Below, piece after piece: positions 27,704 to 36,126 of a stretch of DNA of 64,000 nucleotides. Made by a program: the position numbers and the translations under genes. The DNA lies in contig JAECUM010004426.1 in the NCBI GenBank assembly GCA_016617855.1, positions 1-64,000 on the forward strand, given 5' to 3'. Below the pieces are notes generated by a model. The model did not search any database and was not told the origin of the DNA. It saw only the letters and a list, made by a program, of their open reading frames with translations. Every line of letters begins with the position of its first letter. Position 1 is the first letter of the stretch. Source of the DNA: Megalonaias nervosa. Its lineage: Eukaryota; Mollusca; Bivalvia; Unionida; Unionidae.

Positions 27704-30401
27704 GACACACGTTCGTAGGGAAGTCTTCGATTGTTCATTTGTTCTAAATTTCAGTCATTGTTTGATAGCTTACTCTTTCGCATAAAATATCCATACATCT
27801 ACGGAGCGGTGAAATCTTATTTTCACACCAACCAATTTTTGTAGTGGAATACAATACGACTGAAATAAACAAAAATATACAAAGTTTCAAGCGTTCTAGC
27901 CCAACACACCAGATCAGTCTTGTTAGGATGGAAACAACACTAAAAATAAAGACATATAGTGTAAAACTGAGTGACACAAATATATATTCACAGGCATAGA
28001 CCTACTAAGTGAAATTTTTCTCAAGCAAATATAAATGATAAAATGTTACAATTGTGGCTTTGAAGAATCAGTAGTCCTGTTTAATTTAGACCAATTATTT
28101 TTCGTACGCATGGTCTGCATCAATGTATTCTCCTACAGCAGTTAGTTTACCAGAGTGGAGTGAACATTGTCAGCATACATAATTTATCTTTTCAGTGTTT
28201 CTAGTTAAACCTGCTTCAGCTGGGCGTAGTGCACGGATTTATAGACTGAAAGATCTGCGGTTCAGCTCTTGCCAGAAGTGAAACTTTCTGTATATAATTC
28301 AGAACCAAATCTTTATAGCTGCCACTGCATATTAAAGCATATCAAATATATTCATTTTTCAAAATAGATATGATCTTCGTTATTCATCGTTTAAAACATA
28401 TATAATCAAGGCTAATAGGACATGGTTTAAATTGCTCTCAAAAGAGAAAGATAAACCCACTGCTTGCCATAAAAAAAAAAGTGAGAAAGTTACTATGTGG
28501 ATGGATGATGTGCTTCATCAAGTCAGAATGACTTTAGACTGATCTGGTCTAAACGACGCCAGGGAGGAGCTGGTTTCATGTGAGACTTATTTACAAAGAG
28601 CCTCAAGAGGACAAAAATAATAAAGGACTTCAGTAAATTCAACAATCCCTACACCTACCCCCCCCCCAAACAACTAGACACCACCCACTACAAAAATAAA
28701 AAAATTTTAAAAAATGAATGCATGACTTTAACTGTTCAAATCTGTTAAACAATCAAGAAGCGACACATCTGCACTACCCATGTACTATCTAATATACGAA
28801 CACTCGATTTGAAAATCTTTGCCTTTTCACCCCTTCTTCCGTCTCAACTCCGCTCTCCTGATCCCGAGTTACAGAGAGCTCGAAGTACACTCGCTCCCAT
28901 CTAGGCCGAGTTTCCTCTGACGCTTGCCACCCCATTTTTGATATTTGGACATTCATGTTGGGGTGTAGGGTCAGAGTCCATTCCCTATCGAAAAGTTGGA
29001 ATTCGCCGACACCATTTGGTATCAGCATAGGGTAGCAGCTTACTAGCCGGCCTAGCAAACTTTAACGACCTTTCATCGAGATATACCTGCATGAAATCGA
29101 TAGGAATATGATTTATTTTCTCAGAAATAGCGAGTGTATCATTCGTTATATCTTTAATCCGCTGAGAGACGAGATGCAACTATAGCGTTGATGAAATTTG
29201 ACCTGGAACTCGCCATTAGCATTCCGAGTCACATGACTACACAACACTCGCTACCTACAGGTCAATGACATCAGAGGTCCAATAGTCACGTGATATCAAC
29301 AATAAACCATTTCGAAAGTTGTTGTACATAGAATTCGAAAATATTAACTAAAAGTCACGTAATACTTGTACATAAATGTAATGCACACTTAATATTTATT
29401 CTTAGAACAACGACTAGAAACCTGTCGGTATCTCAGCAAGGTGGAGAAAACCAGATTCATCAAGTAGTAAGCACGTGTCAGCGATGTATTTTGTTGGTAT
29501 CACGTGACTACCTAAAACTACATCTTATACAGAAGTCATTAGGCTTGAATAACCGAAAACAAAACTGGGGCCAGATTGTAATTATAGCAATTCATTTTTG
29601 CAATATTTGTTATCATCATAACTGTCAAAACAAATTTAGCAATGGCGACTGTCGTTTTGTAATGTTGCGTCCAGGTCGGAAGAGTGTTCAATTTTTTACA
29701 CTGAATCCCGCTTCATCCGATTTTATCCTTCTGTTTCAGAAAAAGCTAATGAATGGACTAAATGTGAGTCAGTAGGGCGTTTCATCCGTTTGAAAACATT
29801 GATTTGTTTTCGTGAACTTAAATAGCAGCTATTGAAAGTGTGTCTTTTTAGAGAAAATCTATTTGATTGGCTTTTCTATTATCGTAAAATGCTCACAAAT
29901 ATTCATTTCCGGTAGCATGGTCTACTGATAAGAGTGGATTGCAACCCATTTGTCATTTGTTTCATTCATTAAGTGATTCAATACTCTCAAGTGTTGTACT
30001 TGTTCGTATCCAATAGTGCTTATCTCTTCCACTTGAATGGCAAAGAATCAATTAGCAACGCCGATAACCAACTTACAGTTGAAAATGAATGTGTTCTAGT
30101 GACAAGACCAATATTTGCTATCGATGGACATTTTCAAACACCAGAAACAGTACGAGTGTATTTGAATGGAAAACTTATATAGCAATGGAACGGGAAGCAG
30201 GTAGCCCTGTCGGTAAAGAAAAGTCTGAATTTTTCCTTATCTTGCAAACGTTTTTTTCCCTTTAATAATTTGTCAGGGATTATTATGGATGAAATTAAAG
30301 GAGTAGCAAATCTTAATAATATGATCGGGCTGAAAAGAGTTAACTTAAACTTTTCCAGAGCTGAATAAAAAAATAAAAAAACGCTTCTGACCTCTACTAT
30401 C
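27704..30401. other. Host intergenic DNA, no gene recognised
   Basis: The interval 28789-29216 on the minus strand has three overlapping short frames that look partly protein-like, but no single intact frame or splice structure links them. The rest is AT-rich without recognisable repeats. Confidence 0.4.
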
Positions 30402-30700
30402 AGTAGTTGCATAAGCGTATTGGGGGACAAACGTAAATTAACATTACGCCTTATGTTTACATGGGTGAGCCACTTGGGGGACAAACGGGAAATCCTATGT
30501 TAAAATTGTCCATAGGATAGTTTTACGGGGACAAACGTTTATATGGTCAAGTCCATGGAGACAAACGAGAATGGTAATGTTAAATATGTTGAGAAGTAAA
30601 GGTCGAACGTTTCTGGATACACACGGGAATGGTAATATTAAAAATGTTAAGGAATGAAATGTCGAATGTTTGCGAAGACAAACGGAAATGATAATATCAA
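30402..30700. repeat. Relic terminus with repeated (G)GGGACAAACG units
   Basis: The sequence begins AGTAGT like the young element's end. It carries six spaced units resembling GGGGACAAACGGGAAT, at about 30424, 30476, 30525, 30558, 30615 and 30675. The young element's TIR likewise repeats TTTACGGACAATGGGAAT-type units. The two are related in layout but too diverged for a base-by-base match. Confidence 0.55.
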
Positions 30701-31144
30701 ACGTTTCAGTTATATAATTCAACACACTAAATGTACTATTAAGCAACCGCTTTCTGATTACTATCCAAACACCCCTTACTATCCACCCCCACTATCTATT
30801 CAAAAGGGGAGTAGTGTTTATACACATGATCTATACTTACACAAAGTACTATCACACAAAGGTAGGAAGTGTTTACAGACACACTACTGTATCCTTTTAT
30901 ACATAAAACATACACAAACATAACCCTTTTGGCAAATGATTAGTATCACTTTTCTAGAGATTATTGTGGACCTAAGCACACCATATAACCTTATACACAC
31001 ACAAACATACTATACTACAACACAGAAGACAGAAAATGTATAAAGTTTAAAAGTTTTAGTTGCAAACAACATAGACATGCACAAAACATAAACAAACATA
31101 ACTTTTTGTCAAATGAGTAGTATATCTTTTGTAGAGATCTCGGT

Positions 31145-31160
31145 GGCCCTGAAAGGTGCC
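31145..31160 (-). terminator. Decayed histone-type 3' stem-loop (relic)
   Basis: The transcript strand reads GGCACCTTTCAGGGCC, with two mismatches in the stem, then ACCGAG and ACAAAAGATA 12-14 nt later. It lies just after the relic basic-protein frame. A further degenerate module with the TCTAGA(A)AAG element lies at about 30945-30985. Confidence 0.6.
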
Positions 31161-31165
31161 GCTGG

Positions 31166-31272
31166 TGTATGTTAACTGGTCTTCTTCGTCTCAGACTTGG
31201 TCTCACAGCAGGTCCGTAGACTAATATCCATTCAAACACCCTTGTCTCTCCGTATGCACTCTTCTTTTCCAT
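31166..31272 (-). pseudogene. Relic copy of the right-end small basic protein gene
   Basis: The translated segment contains ILVYGPAVRPSLRRRRP, which aligns with LIYGPEVRQSLRKRRRP of the gene at 53045-53263. Where that gene stops, this copy reads on through the stem-loop, so its stop codon has been lost. It was a small Arg-rich protein of unknown role. Orientation is outward, towards the relic terminus, as in the young element. Confidence 0.75.
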
Positions 31273-31539
31273 ATTGCTGTGTCTTTGGTCCTGGTGTGTG
31301 GCCCATCTTCCAATTACAAGAGAGCGGACGCATTACGGTACTTTCAATAAATATGCGCATAAGCGTTCATAGAGTTTACCATTGCGGACCATTTTGAGTA
31401 CGACACCTATGTCTGAAAAAATGAAGACAGTGTATTAGGGTGCGCCTGCTGCAGAAGCATAATATACTCGGAGTGATATAAACATCAATACGACTACTGC
31501 TGCTACTGTTGCACCATGTATTCTTCTTTCAGACGTGGA

Positions 31540-32186
31540 TGACTGTTTAATTTACCATTGGCTGATTTCCTTTTGGCTCCGCAAGAATTTTCGCCGCGAC
31601 GATATTACTACCATCACCTTTTTCGTCATTATTAGAAGATATTAGAAAGAAACAGAAGGAAGAATTAGACAATATTTTGCATTGCCAGAAAGAAGCAGAC
31701 GAAATATTTATTCAACAGAAACAGCAATAAGAAAAGGAAAAAATAAAGCTAGAAAAAGAGAAGATGAATTTTGCGCTGCAAAAGGATAGTAGTAAAAACG
31801 AAATGGTTAGTCTGTTACAGAACATTTTGAAGAAGTTAAAGTATCTGAGAGAAATGTGTCAGACTTCTTTAACTCAACCTTTACTGTCCAAGATTTCTAA
31901 ACAACCTTCTACACGTACAACCACTCTCAATGCCATTGAGCTGCAGCAACATCAGTTACTCCTTCCAAATCAGCAGCAACATCAGTTACTCCTACCAAAT
32001 CATCAGCAACATCAGTTACTCCTTCCAAATCAGCAGCAACATCAGTTACTCCTACCAAATCAGCAGCAACATCAGTTACTCCTTCCAAATCAGCAGCAAC
32101 ATCAGTTACTCCTACCAAATCATCAGCAACATCAGTTACTCCTACCAAATCAGCAGCAACATCAGTTACTCCTTCCAAATCATTAG
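31540..32186 (+). pseudogene. Relic copy of the coiled-coil gene with in-frame repeat expansion
   Basis: Translated segments RKKQKEELDNILHCQKEADE and LLQNILKKLKYLREMCQTSL align with the corresponding parts of the gene at 52342-52812 (RQKEELEKFLQQQKEAEQ and LLDILAELRSLKQMYQTSL). A stop near 31730 (TAA after QQKQQ) and an upstream stop break it. Downstream of the conserved QTSL the frame runs into a 30-bp minisatellite that adds about eight copies of a QQHQLLLPN(Q/H) decapeptide before a TAG at 32184. The function is unknown. The Glu/Lys/Gln heptad-like composition indicates a coiled coil. Confidence 0.75.
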
Positions 32187-32338
32187 CAACTTCAGTTACT
32201 CCTACCAAATCAGCAGCAACATCAGTTACTCCTGCCAAATCAGCAGCAACATCAGTTACTCCTACCAAATCATCAGCAACATCAGTTATTCCTACCAAAT
32301 CAGCACCAATATCAGTTACTCCTACCAAACCAGCAGCA
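31946..32338. repeat. 30-bp minisatellite, about thirteen units
   Basis: The unit is CAGCAGCAACATCAG followed by TTACTCCTACCAAAT, with variants CTT/CTA and CAT/CAG. Because the unit is 30 bases and stop-free in several frames, it creates long artefactual frames on both strands. Confidence 0.97.
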
Positions 32339-32441
32339 ACAGGAGAAGGAGTATGATTTGACCGTGGAAAAGGACTAAAACTGTTAAAGCTGATGATGTC
32401 AAGTTCATAAGTTCTTTTTTGTTTTTCGAAAAATCGATTAC

Positions 32442-32457
32442 GGTCATTTTCAAGACC
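32442..32457 (+). terminator. Histone-type 3' stem-loop of the relic coiled-coil gene
   Basis: GGTCATTTTCAAGACC forms a 6-bp stem with one mismatch and a TTTC loop. ACTTA follows and TTTGAAAAGAT begins about 12 bases later, matching the arrangement after the young copy of the gene. Confidence 0.7.
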
Positions 32458-32671
32458 ACTTATATCTATTTGAAAAGATGTACCAATAAATGATAGCCAA
32501 ATCACGTAATATTAAATTCCATTCCCATGATACATGGTATGTGAATGTATTAATGTATCGTATCCATACTAAAAGCAATACAGTCAAGGCCAACAGACTG
32601 CTACGTTTTCTTTGGTATATTATGCTTTTAATAAAATCACAAAGCAATTTCATAACATATCACAAAAGTCA

Positions 32672-32675
32672 ATTT

Positions 32676-32711
<36 letters not shown>

Positions 32712-32713
32712 TC
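32672..32713. repeat. (TTTC)n microsatellite
   Basis: About ten TTTC units inside the relic. Confidence 0.95.
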
Positions 32714-32845
32714 GCCGTCTGTTTACTCTTTTTTACTATCTTTACCAACATGGGTTCTTCCTCTTCATTTTCTTCTATTGGTTCTGCCTTCTACGTGTTC
32801 TCTTTTATCTTGAGACACTGAAGACCAATGTCTGTCTTCTTTTCC

Positions 32846-32999
32846 TTACCTTTGACTCTCTTTTTCCAATCTTTTCTTTTCTTTATGTTGTGGACATTCT
32901 GGAGCCCGTGTCCTTTCTCTTGACAGCCACAGCAAAATGACTTTTATCTCGAGTGGAGTAGTCCGTAATCTTGTTAGAACTGGTGTACTTTCGAACGAC
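32846..32999 (-). pseudogene. Relic zinc-knuckle gene, 3' part (interrupted by the young element)
   Basis: The minus strand encodes a CCHC-type knuckle read across a one-base frameshift: C-C-G-C-Q-E-K-G-H in one frame and APECPQHKEK in the next. It is preceded by RDKS, as in the zinc-knuckle gene at 51455-51808 (RDKSQDTCYICQ...HWATECP). The young element is inserted immediately 5' of this segment. The 5' part of the gene continues at 53780-53865. Confidence 0.75.
32994..32999. repeat. Target-site duplication, left (AACGAC)
   Basis: AACGAC directly abuts the AGTAGTGAAGG terminus and is repeated exactly at 53774-53779 beyond the other terminus. Six bases is the duplication length of Maverick/Polinton integration. 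Confidence 0.95.
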
Positions 33000-33157
33000 A
33001 GTAGTGAAGGGGGGTAGTTTACGGACAATGGGAAAATAAATTACAGACACCCCTGGGGTAGTTTACGGACAAGATTTATACGGACAAATGGCACACCCTG
33101 GGTACGTTTACGGACAATGGGAATTTTGTATAGCGACTAGCACATCATGGGTCAATA

Positions 33158-33209
33158 TGACGTCACGGTACTGGACACTTGCAACAATGTAGCAAGCACT
33201 GTGACGTCA
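33158..33209. promoter_or_regulatory. Paired TGACGTCA (CRE/ATF-type) palindromes in the left TIR
   Basis: TGACGTCA stands at 33158-33165 and 33202-33209. The right TIR has one copy (53602-53609), its partner lost in the indel, and a further copy lies upstream of the coiled-coil gene (52878-52885). This is the full CREB/ATF consensus. Function is inferred. Confidence 0.55.
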
Positions 33210-33328
33210 TGCCACCTGTTTCATTTCTATACAAAGTGTTATGCATTCGCGTTCGTGTCAGTGGATAGCATAGTATGTTTTAAATTTTTTTAGGCAAGAA
33301 AGAATAAATCTTTTCGAGGCAGTGGAGT

Positions 33329-33344
33329 GACCCTGAAAAGGGCC
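33329..33344 (-). terminator. Histone-type 3' stem-loop (left TIR edge)
   Basis: The transcript strand reads GGCCCTTTTCAGGGTC: 6-bp stem (one G-T pair), TTTC loop, ACCAAA on the 5' side and ACTCCA on the 3' side. CTCGAAAAGA begins about 11 bases later. It is 15 bases beyond the stop of the first accessory gene. Confidence 0.8.
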
Positions 33345-33358
33345 TTTGGTTTTTGCTT

Positions 33359-33945
33359 CTATTGTCTCCAGTTCTTCCACCAGCTTCTTAATTTTCCAAT
33401 GATTCCTTTCTTCGTCTTTTTCTTTTCTTCGTCTGGAATCCAGTCTGGATGTCCCATGTCTCTAAATTTTTTCTGTATTTTCATCCAGTTTATGTTCAGT
33501 GTTTCAAGGTCCTCTTTCTTTTTTGGTTTTCCTTCTCCTTTCTCTCTTTTGTCCAGGTGTCTTTGATTTTCTTTACCTCTTCTTTCATTACTTTTTTCAA
33601 CTTGTCTTCTGCTTTTATTAATTGTTGTAAACCCCACTGGACAAAAGACCACTCTGACCAATTAAATGTATCTTGCAAGAATCTCCTCACTTGGATGACA
33701 AGATCAAGGGCTTCCTTCAATGTCCCCACTCTTACATACTTAGGCTTGATGAATCCTCTTATTTTTTCCACCTCCTCTTCTATCATTCCGGCCACCTGAT
33801 CCCTGGCTACTTTCAGGCTAGTGACTTGACTGGTCACAAAGTCTTGGCTGCCTGGATAGCTCCATTCGTTTTCAATCCTTTCCACCACGTAGGCTGCATC
33901 CATCATCCAAAAATAACTGTGTCTTAATTCATTGAACAAATTCAT
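33359..33945 (-). pseudogene. Accessory helical protein A (frameshifted)
   Basis: The start is the first ATG (MNLFNELRHS) after a TATATAA/TCAGTCTGG promoter, ignoring an upstream open stretch that covers the promoter. The protein is almost entirely helical and charged, and two roughly 60-residue units within it look alike: one ends VAGMIEEEVEKIRGF, the other LKKVMKEEVKKIKDTW. Near 33515-33540, in a purine-rich AAAGAAAG stretch, the frame shifts. The second frame (ETLNINWMKIQKKFRDMGHP to WWKNWRQ) ends at 33359, just before the stem-loop. No known family. The same helical unit recurs in accessory protein C, which suggests a locally duplicated gene family. The role is unknown. Confidence 0.6.
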
Positions 33946-33976
33946 TTTTTCAAGAAGGTGTTGACTAGTCAATGCG

Positions 33977-34012
33977 GGTAGCCAGACTGACGAGCGTTCC
34001 GCGTTATATACG
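33977..34012 (-). promoter_or_regulatory. Promoter of accessory gene A (TATA + CAGT initiator)
   Basis: On the transcript strand TATATAA (34010-34004) is followed about 20 bases later by GTCAGTCTGGCTACC (about 33991-33977). The same pair with the same spacing precedes accessory gene B at 35121-35156. Confidence 0.7.
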
Positions 34013-34065
34013 TCAAGCACGGACGTGAACGAAAACATCCCTTACACTCACTTCACATATTATTT

Positions 34066-34316
34066 ACTATCCACACCAACGAACGAGAATGCATAAAACA
34101 TACCATACCTACTATCCACATCAACGAATGAGAAAGCATAAAACACACATCTATTTACTATCCACATCAACGAATGCGGATGCATAAAACACACACATTA
34201 TACTATCCACACCAACGGACGCGAATGCATAAAACACATCATACCTATTATCCACACCAACGTGCGCGAATGCATAAAACATACACACTATACTATCCAC
34301 ACCAACGGACGCGAAT

Positions 34317-34320
<4 letters not shown>
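34066..34320. repeat. 45-bp iteron array, six units
   Basis: Units starting ACTATCCACA(C/T)CAACG and containing CGCGAATGCATAAAACA begin at 34066, 34111, 34157, 34202, 34247 and 34292. The same core (TATCCACTGACACGAACGCGAAT) occurs in both TIRs, with a second partial unit at 53478-53513. Possible protein-binding iterons for replication or transcription. Confidence 0.85.

Positions 34321-34412
<92 letters not shown>
34319..34412. repeat. (CA)n microsatellite
   Basis: A long CA tract between two accessory cassettes. A second such tract is at 35332-35386. Confidence 0.97.
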
Positions 34413-34413
<1 letters not shown>

Positions 34414-34501
34414 AGTAAATGAGTGAGTGTTTATAGTCACACTACTCTACATTCACACAAATTGGCAAATTGAATAGTGTCTCTTTTCTAGAGATCTGGT
34501 T

Positions 34502-34517
34502 AGCCCTGAGAAGGGCT
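34502..34517 (-). terminator. Histone-type 3' stem-loop of accessory gene B
   Basis: The transcript strand reads AGCCCTTCTCAGGGCT, a perfect 6-bp stem with a 4-base loop. It is preceded by AAAAAC, followed by AACCA, with CTAGAAAAGAGA starting about 11 bases later. Confidence 0.82.
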
Positions 34518-34543
34518 GTTTTTCTAACTCCAAATACACCTGG

Positions 34544-35095
34544 TTAATGATGACATCTCCCAGGGCTGGCACCACACACGCTTCGCCGGCTCCAGTCCTG
34601 CTCCCAATTTATGTGTGTGGTTGGGAGCGCAGAGGGAGGTTGATTGGCTTCACTATCCCACTCCTCAGTTTGAGGGATAGTGAACACTTGTTCCCTCCTT
34701 CTTCTATTCCATACCCTGGGATGATGCTGATACCGAGGCTCCCACTCTTGTCTCTGTCTTTCCAATTCCTCCCATGCCTCCTCCTCCCAGGTTTCTCTCT
34801 GGGGGACAGCGGCTCTTGGTACTGGTGGCAGAGGCTTTGGCTGTCTTTGTTGTAGAAGTGGTAACTGTGGAGACGTTGGTGTCCTCACCTCAGGCTTGAC
34901 CTCACACAGAGGTCTTAGTATGAGGTGAGGCAGGACCTCTCGTCTCTTTTCCTTCTCCTCTTCTTTATTCTTATTTTCCTACTCTTCTTCCAACTGGGCT
35001 GTTTCTGCAATGGTCTCCATAACCAGCTCATCCAGGAGGCGCCTGGCATACTCCAGGTGCATTTGGAGTTCCAACAATTTACTTATTCTGCTCAT
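34544..35095 (-). pseudogene. Accessory protein B, proline-rich, in-frame amber
   Basis: The ATG at 35095 gives MSRISKLLELQMHLEYARRL, then an acidic helix. A TAG at 34979-34981 interrupts after 38 codons. The same frame reopens through a Lys/Glu segment, a Pro-rich stretch (PKPLPPVPRAAVPQ) and a Trp/Arg/Glu-rich tail to 34544. The N-terminal helix resembles the unit in accessory proteins A and C. The segment EVLPHLILRPLCEVKPEVR loosely recalls the ILVYGP(A/E)VR block of the right-end basic protein. The function is unknown. The amber codon may be real decay or, less likely, read through. Confidence 0.55.
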
Positions 35096-35120
35096 TCTTT
35101 ATAGTTGTCCCGTTGACGAT

Positions 35121-35156
35121 GGGTAGCCAGACTGACGATCGCGTCGATTTATATAC
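35121..35156 (-). promoter_or_regulatory. Promoter of accessory gene B
   Basis: TATATAAA (35155-35148) and GTCAGTCTGGCTACCC, about 20 bases apart on the transcript strand, are almost identical to the promoter of gene A. Confidence 0.7.
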
Positions 35157-35328
35157 TTGAAGCACGGACGTGAAGGTAAACATCCCCTAACACCAAAACT
35201 TACCATCAGATCAAACGCGCGGACCTAAAAGAAGCACTCACGTTGACTTTGTTTACTTACAAACACAGACATGCACGATTTGACGAGACAGAGAAAGTAA
35301 GTGCTTATAGACACACTTCTTTTTTTAA

Positions 35329-35331
<3 letters not shown>

Positions 35332-35386
<55 letters not shown>
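35332..35386. repeat. (CA)n microsatellite
   Basis: A CA tract between the promoter of gene B and the terminator of gene C, in the same relative place as 34319-34412. Confidence 0.97.
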
Positions 35387-35391
<5 letters not shown>

Positions 35392-35439
35392 TTTGTTTTG
35401 GAAATTTGAATTAGTATGTCCTTTCTAGAGTATTGGGGT

Positions 35440-35455
35440 AGCCCTGAAAATGGCT
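35440..35455 (-). terminator. Histone-type 3' stem-loop of accessory gene C
   Basis: The transcript strand reads AGCCATTTTCAGGGCT, a 6-bp stem with one mismatch and a TTTC loop. ACCCCA follows, with CTAGAAAGGA beginning about 11 bases later. The 5' flank is ACAAAAACC. Confidence 0.8.
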
Positions 35456-35489
35456 GGTTTTTGTTGACGGGAGTGATATCAATCTTTTT

Positions 35490-35855
35490 TTACAGTCTAA
35501 GATTGCGTCCCCGTCTGGCAGCAGGCGTTCCTATACGATACGGCCTGCTTCTGCGGAAAGAGAAGGAGAACTCTTTGGTGTCCACACGGCATTCGACAAA
35601 ACCTCTGTCTGGTTCTTGCTGCTGCTGTTGTTGTTGTTGTTGTTGTTCTCTCTGCCTCTGAAGTCTGTACTTCTCTGTCCATTCCTCTTGTTCTTTCTTG
35701 ATTTCCTCTCTGAAGACCTCTTCTATCAGGTCTTGGGCTATGGCTAACATCCTGACATTCTCTATCTCTTCAGGCTTAGGTATCAGGTTTAGCCTGACAC
35801 GATGTAAATTGACGTAAGCTTCGTTCAGCTTGGCTAGCCTGGAAGGCATCTTCAT
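35490..35855 (-). CDS. Accessory helical protein C, poly-Gln
   Basis: The start at 35855 (MKMPSRLAKLNEAYVNLHRV) is the first ATG after the CATATAAA/CCAGTCTGG promoter. Residues about 1-60 form a charged helical hairpin with AIAQDLIEEVFREEIKKEQE, matching the repeated unit of protein A. A run of about ten Gln follows (35616-35647), then a basic C-terminus (RRSRPYRIG...RRGRNLRL). The frame is intact. No known family. The Arg-rich tail would suit nucleic-acid binding, but this is inference. Confidence 0.65.
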   Translation of the reverse strand: MKMPSRLAKLNEAYVNLHRVRLNLIPKPEEIENVRMLAIAQDLIEEVFREEIKKEQEEWTEKYRLQRQREQQQQQQQQQQEPDRGFVECRVDTKEFSFSFRRSRPYRIGTPAARRGRNLRL

Positions 35856-35880
35856 AGGTTGACGAGTCAACCATGGATGA

Positions 35881-35911
35881 CCAGACTGGAGACCAACCCG
35901 CTTTATATGGT
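35881..35911 (-). promoter_or_regulatory. Promoter of accessory gene C
   Basis: CATATAAAG followed about 20 bases later by CCAGTCTGGTCATCC on the transcript strand, a variant of the promoters of genes A and B. Confidence 0.6.
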
Positions 35912-36075
35912 TCAAACGCGGAGCGATAGAAAACATCCCTACCCGGTTTTAGTGTCGGAAAGTTATGATAGCGAATGTCATGGTGAGGGATAGAGAGAAA
36001 GTCAAAGAACATATATTCACAGTGCTTTTTGAAAACAAACAACAGATACATTTTTTTTTTCAAAACACAACATTT

Positions 36076-36081
36076 TTTATT
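36076..36081 (-). terminator. AATAAA polyadenylation signal after the protease gene
   Basis: AATAAA on the minus strand 46 bases past the protease stop. It contrasts with the stem-loops that end the accessory genes. Confidence 0.55.
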
Positions 36082-36126
36082 CAACAAACAACTAACCACT
36101 AACAAGTAACAATAACATCAAACAAA

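Larger units (their letters stand above)
30402..32993 (-). mobile_element. Older Maverick/Polinton relic, left part, inverted
   Basis: Between an AGTAGT-starting, repeat-rich terminus at 30402 and the insertion site of the young element lie decayed counterparts of three right-end genes of that element, in mirror order and orientation. They are a basic protein gene (minus), a coiled-coil gene (plus) and a zinc-knuckle gene (minus). Histone-type stem-loops at 31145-31160 and 32442-32457 sit where the model predicts. The other end of this relic is not in the window: after the 5' part of the zinc-knuckle gene (53780-53865) the sequence dissolves into microsatellites. Confidence 0.8.
33000..33344 (+). 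repeat. Left terminal inverted repeat
   Basis: Matches the reverse complement of 53306-53773. Over the outer roughly 290 bases I count about four substitutions, a longer G run at the right tip and one 17-18-base indel. The right copy also has an extra segment of roughly 100-150 bases near its inner end. The TIR contains repeated TTTACGGACAA units, two TGACGTCA palindromes (33158-33165, 33202-33209), one copy of the 45-bp iteron and, at its inner edge, a histone-type terminator. Confidence 0.93.

Noticed and set aside
28789..29216. Possible first exon of a host gene on the minus strand (MASSRSNF... at 29216 and two overlapping frames)
   Set aside because: Three short frames must be joined by unsupported shifts. 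No splice sites fit and no family is recognised.
31927..32505. 192-codon minus-strand frame with VAADLVGVTD repeats
   Set aside because: It is created by the stop-free 30-bp minisatellite read on the antisense strand, and no start context or homology supports a gene.
34151..34422. Repeat-rich frames with (CV)n or (TH)n and FYAFASVGVD units
   Set aside because: Artefacts of the (CA)n tract and the 45-bp iterons on either strand.
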